This document shows, piece after piece, positions 33,345 through 42,825 of a stretch of DNA of 64,000 nt. Source of the stretch: Paenibacillus_S vulneris (lineage in GTDB: Bacteria; Bacillota; Bacilli; Paenibacillales; NBRC-103111); contig NZ_BAABJG010000055.1 of NCBI RefSeq assembly GCF_039543185.1, forward strand, positions 1 to 64,000, written 5' to 3'. The position numbers and the translations under genes are program-made. Positions within the stretch are counted from its first letter, which is position 1, and each line of letters opens with the position of its first letter. Below the pieces are notes generated by a model. It was given only the letters and a program-made list of their open reading frames with translations. It was not told the DNA's origin and searched no databases.

Positions 33345-34625
33345 TTAAGCCACTTCTTGTTGAACCTGCTCCTGACGGATCGAGGTTACATACTGCTTGC
33401 CTTTGTCCGAGTCATACTGTCCTTCCCATTTGGACATAACCACCGCTGCCAAGGAATTTCCCAGTACGTTCACGACGGTGCGTGCCATATCAAGAATCCG
33501 GTCAATCCCCGCGATGAACGCAAGTCCCTCAATAGGAATATTGACAGATCCCAGAGTCGCTAGCAGGACAACGAAGCTGACACCTGGTACACCCGCAATC
33601 CCTTTTGAGGAAATCATAAGCACTAACAGCAAAGTAATCTGCGTGCTGATCGGCATATCGATGCCGTACATTTGCGCTATGAATATCGCAGCAAGAGCCT
33701 GATACAACGTGGAACCGTCAAGATTGAACGAATATCCAGTCGGAATAACGAACGATGTAATCGCCTTTGGACAGCCGAACTTCTCCATTTTCTCCATAAT
33801 TTTAGGAAGAACGCTCTCCGAGCTGGCGGTAGAATAAGCCAGAAGCAGTTCGCTTTTTAGAATACGAATCATCGTGAAGATGCTGGTGCCGCACAGCTTG
33901 GCAATAATGCCGAATACGACAAAGATAAAGAAGAACATAGCCCCGTAGACGGACAATACCAGCTTACCGAGCGGAATAAGAGATGCAACGCCGAATTTGG
34001 AAACGGTTACTCCGATTAAGGCAAAGACGCCTAATGGTGCAAAATTCATAATTTTATTGGTTACCCAGAACATAGCGTCTGCGACGCCTTCGAAGAAATG
34101 AATGACGGGCTTCCCCTTCTCGCCGATAGCCGCAATACCTAATCCGAACATTACCGAGAAGAAGATAATAGCCAGCATGTCCCCAGCAGCAAGTGATTGA
34201 ATAATGTTAGTAGGAACAATGTTAACGATAGTATCAATGAAATTATGCCCTACTTTATCGGTGGTTTCTACATATTTGTGAATATCCGATTTGGCCAGAT
34301 GGGTCATGTCCACCCCGGCGCCCGGCTTGAATATATTTGCTGCAAGCAAACCGACCACAATAGCGATGGTAGTTACAATCTCAAAATAAAGAATCGATTT
34401 GCCGCCAATTTTACCCAGCTTCTTCATATCCCCGACACCGGCTACACCGACGATCAAAGTAGATATGATAATCGGTACGACGATCATTTTGATCAAACGG
34501 ATGAAAATGTCGCCTACCGGTTGAAAATAGGTTGCTATAGTAGGATTCCCGTAAAACAAAGCACCTACAATGATCCCTAAGGCCAGACCTATAAAAATTT
34601 GTGCTGCCAACCCTATTTTCTTCAT
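33345..34625 (-). CDS. gltP: Dicarboxylate/glutamate:cation symporter (DAACS family)
   Basis: A 426-aa carrier that takes up glutamate, aspartate or C4-dicarboxylates with H+ or Na+. It has about eight helices plus two re-entrant loops. The serine-rich motif STASSESVLPKIMEKM (hairpin 1), PTGYSFNLDGSTLYQ and SSKGIAGVPGVSFVVL (hairpin 2) are diagnostic of the GltP/GltT/DctA family. AAAGGAGG precedes the ATG. The promoter carries a cre-like site, and the divergent GlnK-GlnL system suggests glutamate or glutamine as the signal. The exact ligand (GltP versus DctA) cannot be separated by eye. Confidence 0.95.
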   Translation of the reverse strand: MKKIGLAAQIFIGLALGIIVGALFYGNPTIATYFQPVGDIFIRLIKMIVVPIIISTLIVGVAGVGDMKKLGKIGGKSILYFEIVTTIAIVVGLLAANIFKPGAGVDMTHLAKSDIHKYVETTDKVGHNFIDTIVNIVPTNIIQSLAAGDMLAIIFFSVMFGLGIAAIGEKGKPVIHFFEGVADAMFWVTNKIMNFAPLGVFALIGVTVSKFGVASLIPLGKLVLSVYGAMFFFIFVVFGIIAKLCGTSIFTMIRILKSELLLAYSTASSESVLPKIMEKMEKFGCPKAITSFVIPTGYSFNLDGSTLYQALAAIFIAQMYGIDMPISTQITLLLVLMISSKGIAGVPGVSFVVLLATLGSVNIPIEGLAFIAGIDRILDMARTVVNVLGNSLAAVVMSKWEGQYDSDKGKQYVTSIRQEQVQQEVA

Positions 34626-34642
34626 GATCCTATGCCTCCTTT

Positions 34643-34671
34643 AAGATAGTAAACGTTTTCTTTATTGTAAA
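34643..34671 (-). promoter_or_regulatory. Symporter promoter with internal cre-like site
   Basis: On the minus strand TTTACA (34666-34671) and TATCTT (34643-34648) are 17 bp apart. The spacer and flanks contain AGAAAACGTTTACT (34648-34661), which matches the CcpA cre consensus at all but the first base. Binding would block RNA polymerase. Confidence 0.5.
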
Positions 34672-34796
34672 AGGGCATCTACGCGAATCGACAAAAATCT
34701 ACGCAGCCCTGTAAAAAAAATATTAAGATTCGAAAAATAGGGCAAACTTCTGTACAATAATCTAGTCTGGTTATTGAATGATAGGAAGTGCTATCC

Positions 34797-36089
34797 TTGA
34801 AAGAGCTTATTACCGCGTTGCTATTCATGATGATTGCAGTACCGCTTGCCGGAGAGATCAAGTTTTTTCCATTCCACGATACGTTTAGAATAAGTCTGGG
34901 GACGCCGGTATTTTTCTTTTTCTTATTATGGATTCGAACCCTCCCTCCATTCTTGTCGGGACTGATCGTCGGCTTCAATGTCGTCTTGTTCCGGCTTCTT
35001 TGGGACGGCTTCCTGCACCCGAATGGGTTATCCATCGATGAGCTGTTTCAGCTGCATTATCCTGTTTTTTTCTATTACACGACCTACGCTTGCCTATTCC
35101 AGCTTCTCAATTTGAATAAACAGCCGTATCAGCCTCTGCGGGTCGGCGCTTTGGATATCATCACGGAGACAGGGGCAACCTTCGCAGAGCTTGCATTCCG
35201 GCCGACGATTATTGAGGATTTCATCCATTGGGAGGCTTATGGCAAAATCGTGCTGATCGCTGTCGTTCGAAGCTTCTTCGTGCTCGGCTTGTACAATATC
35301 ATCCAGCTGCGCCAAGCGGTCTTAAATGAAGAGCAGCAGCGGCGGCAAAACGAACATACTCTGGTGCTTATTTCGAATTTGTATGAGGAATCGGTCCAGC
35401 TTAAAAAAACCCTCAAGTACGCCGAGAATATTACCAGAGACAGCTACGACCTGTATCGCAGCCTGCTTCGAGCCGAACAAGCTGCCGAACCCGGTCTTAT
35501 CAGGCTTCTTGCCGAGCGTGCCCTGCGGATATCCGGTCAGGTCCATGAGATCAAAAAAGACAACCAGCGCATTTATGCGGGTCTATCCAAGCTTATTCAC
35601 GAGCAAAGCTCGGCGGATTATATGGGAGCCGGAGAGATCGGACGTCTTATTGTCAGCACTAATGAGAAGTATGCGGAAGCGCTCGGCAAATCCATCCGGT
35701 TTAGCCTTGATGTGGATGAAGCGCTGCCTGAGCTCCATGTGTTTACGCTCCTCACTCTGGTAAACAATCTGGTCGCAAACAGCGTTGAGGCGATGGATAA
35801 AGAAGGCTTTATTCTGATCAGGGCATTTCTTAAGGGCGAATACATACAAATCCACGTGATCGATAATGGTCCCGGCATCCCCGTCAAACGCAGGGAACGC
35901 ATATTCACACCGGGTTATACGACCAAATATGATCTATCGGGTACCCCATCAACAGGTATGGGATTGTTCTATATTCAGGAGGTGGCGGAGTCGTTGGGAG
36001 GAAAGATCGAGCTTAGAGAGGATTCCCGCGAGGGTGAGACCATGTTCACCATCACTTTGCCTGTACAACAAGTTATCAAGAGGGGATAA
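34797..36089 (+). CDS. glnK: GlnK (YcbA)-like membrane sensor histidine kinase
   Basis: A 430-aa kinase starting at TTG 34797 (AGGAAG eight bases upstream). The N-terminal half has five or six hydrophobic helices (residues 3-165). The dimerisation helix carries the probable phospho-acceptor H250 in GQVHEIKKDNQRI, different from the usual SHELRTPL. The HATPase domain shows NNLVANSVEAM, DNGPGIP and TGMGLFYI. This architecture, the next gene's YcbB domain and the adjacent amino acid carrier match B. subtilis GlnK-GlnL, which senses glutamine and controls glutaminase and transport. No glutaminase gene is present here; the divergent symporter is the likely target. Confidence 0.85.
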   Translation: MKELITALLFMMIAVPLAGEIKFFPFHDTFRISLGTPVFFFFLLWIRTLPPFLSGLIVGFNVVLFRLLWDGFLHPNGLSIDELFQLHYPVFFYYTTYACLFQLLNLNKQPYQPLRVGALDIITETGATFAELAFRPTIIEDFIHWEAYGKIVLIAVVRSFFVLGLYNIIQLRQAVLNEEQQRRQNEHTLVLISNLYEESVQLKKTLKYAENITRDSYDLYRSLLRAEQAAEPGLIRLLAERALRISGQVHEIKKDNQRIYAGLSKLIHEQSSADYMGAGEIGRLIVSTNEKYAEALGKSIRFSLDVDEALPELHVFTLLTLVNNLVANSVEAMDKEGFILIRAFLKGEYIQIHVIDNGPGIPVKRRERIFTPGYTTKYDLSGTPSTGMGLFYIQEVAESLGGKIELREDSREGETMFTITLPVQQVIKRG

Positions 36090-36094
36090 ACATC

Positions 36095-37021
36095 ATGCGT
36101 TTTTTTATTGTCGATGACGATCAAGGCATTCGGTCCATGCTGGCCGATCTTATAGAGGACGAAGCTTTGGGGGAGGTTGTAGGAGAAGCCGAGGACGGCT
36201 CTCTTGTTACTGCGGAGCTGCTCGAGCTGAAAAGAGTCGATATCTTGCTGATTGACCTGCTTATGCCCCTTCGCGACGGCATTCAAACCGTTCGGGAAAT
36301 CGCTCCGCTGTTCAGCGGCAAAATCATAATGATCTCCCAGATCGAGAGCAAGGACATGATTGGCGAAGCCTATTCGCTAGGCATCGAATACTATATTGCC
36401 AAGCCGATTAACCGGCTGGAGGTGCTTGCCGTGATCCGCAAGGTAGAGGAACGGCTGCGTCTGCAAAAATCCATTCAGGATATTCAAAAATCTCTGCAAG
36501 TTCTAAACCTGGGAGGTCCCCCTGAACGGCCGGAATCATCGAGTACCCGCCATACCATCACGTCCTCCGGACGAACTCTTCTGTCTGAGCTTGGTATGAT
36601 TGGCGAAGCAGGAAGCAAGGATCTGCTGGATATGCTGGAATATTTGTACGAACACGATACCTCGGCGGAAGCTCCCCACACCTTTCCCGCTCTCAAGGAC
36701 ATATTCCGCGGAATCGCAGTACGCAAGCTGGGAAGCGCGGCATCCGATTCGGATATAGCCAAAGAGGTCAAAGCTTCGGAGCAACGCGTGCGCCGGGCCT
36801 TGTTTCAAACGCTCAATCATATCGCATCGCTGGGACTGACCGATTATTCCAATCCGAAGTTCGAGAACATCGCGTCGAAATACTTTGATTTCACTGAAAT
36901 CCGCAAGAAGATGATGGAGCTCCAAAACGACGTCGAGCCGTCTTTTTCGCAAACGAAAATTAACACGAAAAAGTTTGTGCAGGTACTCTATATGGAGGCC
37001 AAGCGGCTCATTCATGTATGA
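36095..37021 (+). CDS. glnL: GlnL (YcbB)-like response regulator
   Basis: A 308-aa response regulator: receiver domain residues 1-120 with D7-D9, phospho-acceptor D54 (LLIDLLMPLRDG) and K at YIAKPINRL. The long C-terminal region (about 150-305) matches the YcbB-type domain, including EVKASEQRVRRALFQTLNHI and a basic ending EAKRLIHV. This domain is confined to a few Firmicute regulators such as GlnL. It follows the kinase gene after 5 bp, clearly one operon. Predicted to act on the symporter promoter across the divergent region. Confidence 0.88.
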   Translation: MRFFIVDDDQGIRSMLADLIEDEALGEVVGEAEDGSLVTAELLELKRVDILLIDLLMPLRDGIQTVREIAPLFSGKIIMISQIESKDMIGEAYSLGIEYYIAKPINRLEVLAVIRKVEERLRLQKSIQDIQKSLQVLNLGGPPERPESSSTRHTITSSGRTLLSELGMIGEAGSKDLLDMLEYLYEHDTSAEAPHTFPALKDIFRGIAVRKLGSAASDSDIAKEVKASEQRVRRALFQTLNHIASLGLTDYSNPKFENIASKYFDFTEIRKKMMELQNDVEPSFSQTKINTKKFVQVLYMEAKRLIHV

Positions 37022-37078
37022 TACTAAGCGCAGCTCATGGGGGCATTTACGTCCCCAAAGCCCTCTTCCCTGCCTGTT

Positions 37079-37588
37079 CTAGCTTTTTGATCGACGCTTT
37101 CCCGGCTTGAAGACCGAAAGTGCGAATAACGCGAGAAGAGCCAGGAGCTGAATGGCAATCCCGATCCACAATTGAATACGGTTCACCGCAAATTCAGGAT
37201 TCGATAAAGCCTGAACTCCTTCCGCCGTTATTATCGTTACAGCCTTCAGGGTCCAGAAGTACATGCCGATTGGTCCTAACAAAATACAGACCGCGGTCAG
37301 GATCTGCTTGGCAATGAGCCAGTTATATCGAAACAGCCCCCACGGTGTCAGCACGGACAATATAACTCCGCTTGCCAATGTCCCGATTGTCGAAGCGCGG
37401 ACTGACGTCTTTGACAGCAGATGCATGACGGTATAGCATGCCGTAAACACGCCTGCATCGTTTGTATTTGCCAGGATGATGCTTAAGACGAGGAAGATGA
37501 CCGCGCCTCCGAACAGGATGGCCGAAAACAGAATATGAATCGTAAGCAGCCACTTTCGCGGGGTTGGCTTCAATTTGATCATGCCCAC
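37079..37588 (-). CDS. Four-helix membrane protein (DUF2269-like)
   Basis: A 169-aa integral membrane protein with four hydrophobic helices (about 13-38, 62-84, 88-112 and 138-160). The first helix region WLLTIHILFSAILFGGAVIF resembles DUF2269-type proteins of unknown role. The GTG at 37588 is preferred because AAGGAGG is nine bases upstream; the ATG at 37582 is possible. It stands alone between the GlnL gene and a small-protein gene. Confidence 0.75.
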   Translation of the reverse strand: MGMIKLKPTPRKWLLTIHILFSAILFGGAVIFLVLSIILANTNDAGVFTACYTVMHLLSKTSVRASTIGTLASGVILSVLTPWGLFRYNWLIAKQILTAVCILLGPIGMYFWTLKAVTIITAEGVQALSNPEFAVNRIQLWIGIAIQLLALLALFALSVFKPGKRRSKS

Positions 37589-37851
37589 CTGTGTTCACCT
37601 CCTTTCCCCTACCACTGTTCTTTCCTCATCTTAACCATAACTTATTAACGGTCTCTAAACGAATGATTAAAAAAGTATGAACTGCCCGCATAGCATAATA
37701 TTGCACCTAATGGTTAAGATATGAACCGAAGGGATCTTTCCCTTATCCTTTCCGGAATACGCAGCAGCATAAACCCTGAAGAGCGAAGCAAGATTGTCCG
37801 GCAGTCATGCCATCTGCAGCCATAACAACTTAGAGAATAGAGGAATCCGAC

Positions 37852-37995
37852 GTGGATAAAAGATCGAATCCTGAAATGGACGACCTGCTCACCCATCAAG
37901 CGGGAGCTACCCGATTACATGAAACCAGAAAGACAAAAGAGCCTGTACAGATCAATCCAGCCCCGCCTCCGGGACCCGTCTCCGAGAAAGAATAA
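37852..37995 (+). CDS. Small hydrophilic hypothetical protein (47 aa, GTG start)
   Basis: AGAGGA lies seven bases before GTG 37852. The product begins MDKRSNPEMDDLLTHQAGAT, contains ETRKTKEPVQ and ends in a Pro-rich tail (PAPPPGPVSEKE). No hydrophobic segment. It is another of the short charged proteins typical of this window. The 250 bp before it contain no other supported gene. Confidence 0.5.
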   Translation: MDKRSNPEMDDLLTHQAGATRLHETRKTKEPVQINPAPPPGPVSEKE

Positions 37996-38090
37996 GCTCA
38001 TTTGAATAAAAATCCCCCTCCGAATGGGACGGCAGGGGGACATACTATTCAGACCTTTACATGAACTTACAGGGATAGGTGATCGTCCTC

Positions 38091-39503
38091 ATGGTATTTT
38101 CCAGCTTTGTATTTCTTTACGGGTTCCTTCCACTAGTCCTGCTTCTCTATTTTATCGCGAAAAAAGAATGGAAAAATACGGTGCTCCTCTTCTTCTCCCT
38201 CTTCTTCTATGCCTGGGGAGAGCTGACTGGGGTCTTTATCTTGTTGTTCAATGTGCTGATCGGCTGGATCAGCGGACGCTGCATCGAACGGGCAGGCCAG
38301 ACAAAGACAGGCAAGACGCTGCTCTTTCTTTCTATTGCGTTCCAGGTCCTCTTTCTCGTTTATTACAAATATCTAGGTTTTCTTCTTGAAGCCTTCCAAT
38401 CCGTAACATCCGTTTCGTTAGCCTACACACCACCGGCCCTTCCCATCGGAATTTCCTTTTTTACTTTCCATGTCATTTCCTATTTGGTGGACGTCTATAG
38501 GCGTGAAGCCCCGGCATTGACCTCCTATTCCTCACTGCTCTTATATATAGCGCTATTCCCGCAATTGGTGGCTGGTCCCATCATCCGGTATGCCGATGTG
38601 CAAACTCAGCTTAAGGAACGCAGGATTACCCTGGACGGGTTCAGCCAAGGTGTCGTTCGTTTCATAACAGGGCTCGGGAAAAAGGTGATTTTCGCCAATT
38701 CCCTGGCAGGGCTGACTCCGTTTTTCCTGGATAGTCCGAGCGACCAATTAACTGTGGCAGGAGCTTGGCTCGGCATCCTCGCTTTTGCCCTTCAAATTTA
38801 TTTCGACTTCTCCGGGTACTCGGATATGGCCATCGGCCTTGGTAAAATGTTCGGCTTCTCCTTTAAGGAAAATTTCGACTATCCGTATATCTCGACGGGA
38901 GCAGCTGAGTTCTGGCGCCGGTGGAATATCTCGGTAGGCCGTTTTTTCCGGGACTATGTCTATATTCCCTTAGGCGGTAACCGGAAGCGCGCCTTGATGA
39001 ACATGTTCATCGTCTGGTTCTTGACGGGTCTATGGCACGGCGCCAGCTGGAATTACGTAGTATGGGGGTTATTTTTCGGAGCCATGATCACTTTGGAGAA
39101 AAGCTTCCTTCAGCAGCTGCTTTCCCGTTTGCCCCGCTTCATTTCTCATTTATACTTCACGGTGGTGGTGCTTGTGGGATGGGTGTTTTTTTACTTTGAG
39201 TCGTTGCGGGACGGAGCGAGATATTTACGAACGATGTTCGGTCTTGGGCATGTACCGGCGGTTGATGAAGCCTTCTTCATTCATTTGCAGAACCATATTA
39301 TCCTGCTCGTGCTTGGCCTCATAATATCGACACCGGTCCCGGCCAGGCTGCATCAAGCCATGTCGCATCGCATGAAGCCGCGTATGGCGCATGCCGTCTA
39401 TAATCAGCTTTTGGTGCCGATTACTTCGCTTGTGATTCTGGCCGTCTCGGTGCTGCTGCTAGTAGGAAAAACCTATACGCCTTTCTTCTATTTCCGATTT
39501 TGA
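38091..39503 (+). CDS. MBOAT-family O-acyltransferase (AlgI/DltB-like)
   Basis: A 470-aa polytopic membrane acyltransferase beginning MVFSSFVFLYGFLPLVLLLY, the standard AlgI start. The catalytic histidine is H316 in GLWHGASWNYVVWG. The upstream EFWRRWNISVGRFFRDYVYI and PIGISFFTFHVISYLVDVYR are also characteristic. AlgI-type proteins move acetyl groups across the membrane for transfer to extracellular polysaccharide. AGGTGAT precedes the ATG at 38091 by eight bases. The next gene encodes the DHHW partner, as in alginate, cellulose and peptidoglycan O-acetylation pairs. Confidence 0.95.
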   Translation: MVFSSFVFLYGFLPLVLLLYFIAKKEWKNTVLLFFSLFFYAWGELTGVFILLFNVLIGWISGRCIERAGQTKTGKTLLFLSIAFQVLFLVYYKYLGFLLEAFQSVTSVSLAYTPPALPIGISFFTFHVISYLVDVYRREAPALTSYSSLLLYIALFPQLVAGPIIRYADVQTQLKERRITLDGFSQGVVRFITGLGKKVIFANSLAGLTPFFLDSPSDQLTVAGAWLGILAFALQIYFDFSGYSDMAIGLGKMFGFSFKENFDYPYISTGAAEFWRRWNISVGRFFRDYVYIPLGGNRKRALMNMFIVWFLTGLWHGASWNYVVWGLFFGAMITLEKSFLQQLLSRLPRFISHLYFTVVVLVGWVFFYFESLRDGARYLRTMFGLGHVPAVDEAFFIHLQNHIILLVLGLIISTPVPARLHQAMSHRMKPRMAHAVYNQLLVPITSLVILAVSVLLLVGKTYTPFFYFRF

Positions 39504-39521
39504 TTCAGTGGAGGCACAGCT

Positions 39522-40871
39522 ATGAAGCTAGGACAATATTTACAAATTGGCTTCTTTCTCCTGTTTATCTATCTGGGTACGGGCTTAATGTGGTCTTTAG
39601 GCGGAAACAGGGTGTTCTCGGAGACGGAAAACCGCAATCTCGCGCCGCTTCCGCAATGGTCGACTCATGCCTTATGGTCTGGCCAATATTTGCATGACAT
39701 AGAGAATTATGTAGCCGATCATGTTCCTTATCGGGATGCGCTGGTCGGACTAAGCAAGCTCGTGGAAGCATGGGAAGGCTTGACCCTTTCTCAGGATGCC
39801 GTGATTGTCGCTTCGAATGCAGATAATACGGGACAAGCGGCTGTACATGCCGATGAAGAGCCTGCAGCGACGATGAATCAGCCCCCCTCTCAAGGGCCTG
39901 AGGTTACAGTCCGTATACCTGATGCTGCCCCGACTCCGGTTCCTTCCCCGCAACCGAAGCCCGACATGGAATCCAAAGCGCAGAAGCCGGGTCATGTTAT
40001 CGGAAAAGTCTTGATCGTGGAGCATCGTGCCGTGAATTTATTCAGCTATATTTCCTCGGCCGGAAAGCTGTATGCAGAAACGATCAATCATGTGAAAGCA
40101 GCTATGGATGCCCATTTCAACGCCAAAATTCCCGTGTCGGTTCTCATTGCTCCTACAGGGGCAGAATTTATGCAAAGCGAACAGCTGAGGAAATTATCCG
40201 CCTCTCAGCAGGAGGCTATTCATGAGGTCTATCAGCAGCTGAACCCGGACATTACCCCGGTCGATGCATTATCCATGCTGCAGAATCATGCGGAAGATGC
40301 CATCTTTTTTCGAACGGATCATCATTGGACAGCAACCGGTGCCTATTATGGATATGCGGCGTTTATGAAAGCAAAGGGCGAATCTCCGATTCCTCTGGAG
40401 AAATACGAGAAGGCGGAAGTCGCCGGTTTTCTGGGATCCTTATATTCAGCTACCCGAAACAGCAAGCTGGAGAAGCATCCGGATATGATCGTTGTATATA
40501 AACCATATGTGAAGCATGAATATACGGTTCATTACGCTGGACCGCTCAAGATGGATCTGCTCGACATGAGTCATGCCCAGAAAAAAAACAAATACAGAAT
40601 CTTTCTGAGCGGTGACCGGCCATGGGGCCGAATTACAACGGAGATAAACAACGGGAAGCGGTTGGCTGTTATTAAGGATTCCTATGGCAACGCCTTGATT
40701 CCATTTCTTCTTCCTCATTACAATGAAATTTACGTTATAGACCCGCGGCAATTTACAAAGTCATTGGTACCATTCATGGAGGAGCATCAAATTCAGGAAC
40801 TATTGTTTATTAATAATTCCGATGTGCTAAGCAATCCTGACTTCATGCAGCTAGTTCGCGGGATGAGTTGA
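39522..40871 (+). CDS. DHHW-family extracellular O-acetyltransferase partner (AlgJ/AlgX-like)
   Basis: A 449-aa protein with an N-terminal anchor helix (about residues 8-26) and the DHHW tetrad at residues 266-269 (RTDHHWTATGAY). A candidate nucleophile is S387 in IKDSYGNALIPFL, as expected for SGNH-like O-acetyltransferases. Residues 100-155 are an inserted low-complexity linker rich in Pro, Ala and Glu that the family usually lacks. GGAGG precedes the ATG and the gene follows the MBOAT gene after 18 bp, so the two form an operon: MBOAT exports acetyl groups and DHHW transfers them to a glycan. No polysaccharide synthase is nearby, so the glycan is unknown. Confidence 0.93.
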   Translation: MKLGQYLQIGFFLLFIYLGTGLMWSLGGNRVFSETENRNLAPLPQWSTHALWSGQYLHDIENYVADHVPYRDALVGLSKLVEAWEGLTLSQDAVIVASNADNTGQAAVHADEEPAATMNQPPSQGPEVTVRIPDAAPTPVPSPQPKPDMESKAQKPGHVIGKVLIVEHRAVNLFSYISSAGKLYAETINHVKAAMDAHFNAKIPVSVLIAPTGAEFMQSEQLRKLSASQQEAIHEVYQQLNPDITPVDALSMLQNHAEDAIFFRTDHHWTATGAYYGYAAFMKAKGESPIPLEKYEKAEVAGFLGSLYSATRNSKLEKHPDMIVVYKPYVKHEYTVHYAGPLKMDLLDMSHAQKKNKYRIFLSGDRPWGRITTEINNGKRLAVIKDSYGNALIPFLLPHYNEIYVIDPRQFTKSLVPFMEEHQIQELLFINNSDVLSNPDFMQLVRGMS

Positions 40872-42071
40872 TAAATCTGGATAAACGGAATCTACAAAGC
40901 GGAGAACCATATTCGAATAGCTTGACAGATTGCCCTCCGATTTCAGCGTCAGCTCATTGATATCTCCTGAATCCATCGAATCGATATTTCCTATCATTCG
41001 CCCAAGTTCGTTCGCATTGGCATCCAAATAAAGAAGCTCGAAGGATACAGGATGATCCAGGCTGTTCAGGCTCTCGCTCAGTTTCAGTCTGCCTTGCAAA
41101 ATCGTCCTTTCCCCATCCCAGCGTATCGATTGAATATCTAAGGAAATCCGCTGTGTTTCATCCGTGATCCGAAAAGCAGGATCCGGAACCAACACCCATC
41201 CATCCAAGCCGCAAGCCTGAACATGGTACCAGTCTCCGCGTTTCTCATAGGCCCGAATGGTTTGGGCTGAAAGCTGGCATAACGAGCGGAGCGGATAGGT
41301 ATCGAATGCATATTCCCTGATGGGTGTCCCCTCAGGTACATTCAGCTCCTTATCGGCCAGCGCCACTTTGTCTGAAGGTCCGATAAAGGGACTGTACCAT
41401 GCATCCCCATTCTCGGTATGGATATGATACCAGCGCTGGTATTTCTCAAATGCGACGACCATGACCGGCGTTTCCATGATCCTGGCCGGCTTCGAGCTGT
41501 AGTCAGCCTTGTCATAGACGGGACTGCCCGGCATGAGCTTCAAAGGCTTGGGTTCCATGGGCTGTGGAACAATGACCAGTTCATCGATAGGAATCCACTT
41601 CTCTCCCAACCATGTCGAGATGCGAAAGTAGTTTTGTACAAAGGCATTGCGGTCTACATATTGTGGAGCAATTTTAATTCCAGTGCCTCTATCCAAGAAC
41701 GGGGCATCGTACAGCTCCGTCTCCTTCATGAGCAAAGCAGGCGGCTCCTTGGCGGTATATGCCCGGAACGGAATGGCCTTAGAGACATAGATCCACTTAT
41801 TTCCTAACCAAGTCTCAATTTGATACCAAGCGGTATCGTCCCACATGGGCTGCTTGCTTCTATTAGAGCCTGCCAGTTTTACCGTTTGCGGCGTAAGCTC
41901 CACTCCCGTGGGGGATGAAAGATTCGGCTCCTCGTATAGAGCTGTGGACTCCGTTAAGGTCAGCATATTCGGCTTTAGCTCTTCTTCCCCTGCCGCAAAT
42001 AAATGCAAGGGAATCGAACAAGTGAACCAGACTAAAGATAAAAGAAAAAATATGCGATGGATAAATTTCAT
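40851..42071 (-). CDS. Exported protein with four SH3-like repeats
   Basis: A 406-aa protein with a signal peptide (MKFIHRIFFLLSLVWF, cleavage near LFAAG). Four repeats of about 70 aa follow (about 33-105, 110-185, 190-250 and 255-320). Repeats 1 and 2 share the form TELYDAP/TALYEEP...TWLG-x-KWI-x-(I/V); repeats 3 and 4 share WYH-(I/V)-xx-x-G-x-(A/G)-W. These resemble GW/SH3 cell-wall-binding modules. The last 85 residues form a different domain. The gene overlaps the 3' end of the DHHW gene by 21 bp in convergent orientation, so antisense interference is possible. A wall-attached role is inferred. Confidence 0.82.
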   Translation of the reverse strand: MKFIHRIFFLLSLVWFTCSIPLHLFAAGEEELKPNMLTLTESTALYEEPNLSSPTGVELTPQTVKLAGSNRSKQPMWDDTAWYQIETWLGNKWIYVSKAIPFRAYTAKEPPALLMKETELYDAPFLDRGTGIKIAPQYVDRNAFVQNYFRISTWLGEKWIPIDELVIVPQPMEPKPLKLMPGSPVYDKADYSSKPARIMETPVMVVAFEKYQRWYHIHTENGDAWYSPFIGPSDKVALADKELNVPEGTPIREYAFDTYPLRSLCQLSAQTIRAYEKRGDWYHVQACGLDGWVLVPDPAFRITDETQRISLDIQSIRWDGERTILQGRLKLSESLNSLDHPVSFELLYLDANANELGRMIGNIDSMDSGDINELTLKSEGNLSSYSNMVLRFVDSVYPDLSTHPAN

Positions 42072-42312
42072 TCTTATTGGCCCTCCCTTCCGTTACAATC
42101 ATTTAGACGCAGCGGAAAGGCGATAGTTTCCTTATTTGGGCAGATCAGGTGAGCGCATAAACATGGTTAAGGAGACTTCGCAAATATTTGCCTCGTAATA
42201 GTTCCCATATAGGCATGAGCCCCATATCATAAATGTAGCCAGCGGCAGAGACTTTACAGTCATCTTTGCTGTACTGCACGATATTATTTGTGATTCAAAG
42301 GGAGTGACAGCG

Positions 42313-42762
42313 TTGCAAACAAGGCAGGTTACTATCCCAACACCCTCACGTTGGGGAATCAATGCTTTTGCCGGAGGAAGACCTGTTGTCTGGGGAGAAC
42401 TCAACATATACTCCATCGAAACCAACGGGAGATTCACAGGCACGGTTAATTTTCGGGGAACTCCGATTCCTATTGAAGGCTTCTGGAATTCCGGCAGCGG
42501 ACAGATCAGCTTCTCTTCTCCGTATGCCCGTTTCATTGGAACTCTGAGTAATTATGACGACCCAGCCATTCGCACCCGGCATTATGTCCTGAACGGCTCT
42601 CTTCTCATGATGCCGCCTTCCATTCAAGCGGGGGAACGAGGCACCTGGATTGCGACCACCAACACCTGTTTGACTCAACAGGAGCAAGGCGCACCGGCCA
42701 GCACCAGCCTCCCCCCTGTTGGGGTATTTGTGACGGCGGACTATACGGGTACTCCCTGCTAG
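42313..42762 (+). CDS. Hypothetical beta-rich protein (149 aa)
   Basis: Starts at TTG 42313 with AAAGGGAG eight bases upstream (MQTRQVTIPTPSRWG). The sequence alternates aromatic and polar residues (WGELNIYSIETNGRFTGTVN, FRGTPIPIEGFW, GTWIATTNTC) and looks like a small beta barrel. There is no signal peptide and only two cysteines. It is followed by a good terminator, so it is a single-gene unit. No family recognised. Confidence 0.75.
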   Translation: MQTRQVTIPTPSRWGINAFAGGRPVVWGELNIYSIETNGRFTGTVNFRGTPIPIEGFWNSGSGQISFSSPYARFIGTLSNYDDPAIRTRHYVLNGSLLMMPPSIQAGERGTWIATTNTCLTQQEQGAPASTSLPPVGVFVTADYTGTPC

Positions 42763-42786
42763 TTTTTACCCTTTAGGGACAGACAA

Positions 42787-42810
42787 AGCAGCCAATTGCG
42801 TTGGCTGCTT
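42787..42810 (+). terminator. Terminator after the beta-rich protein gene
   Basis: AAGCAGCCAA pairs with TTGGCTGCTT around TGCG-type loop bases. The inverse strand also has a T-rich tail, so it may serve the convergent small gene. Confidence 0.75.
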
Positions 42811-42825
42811 TGTCCTGTAGCTTGA

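Noticed and set aside
37720..37824. 34-aa plus-strand frame (MNRRDLSLIL...)
   Set aside because: No ribosome site before the ATG; the better-supported small gene starts at 37852.
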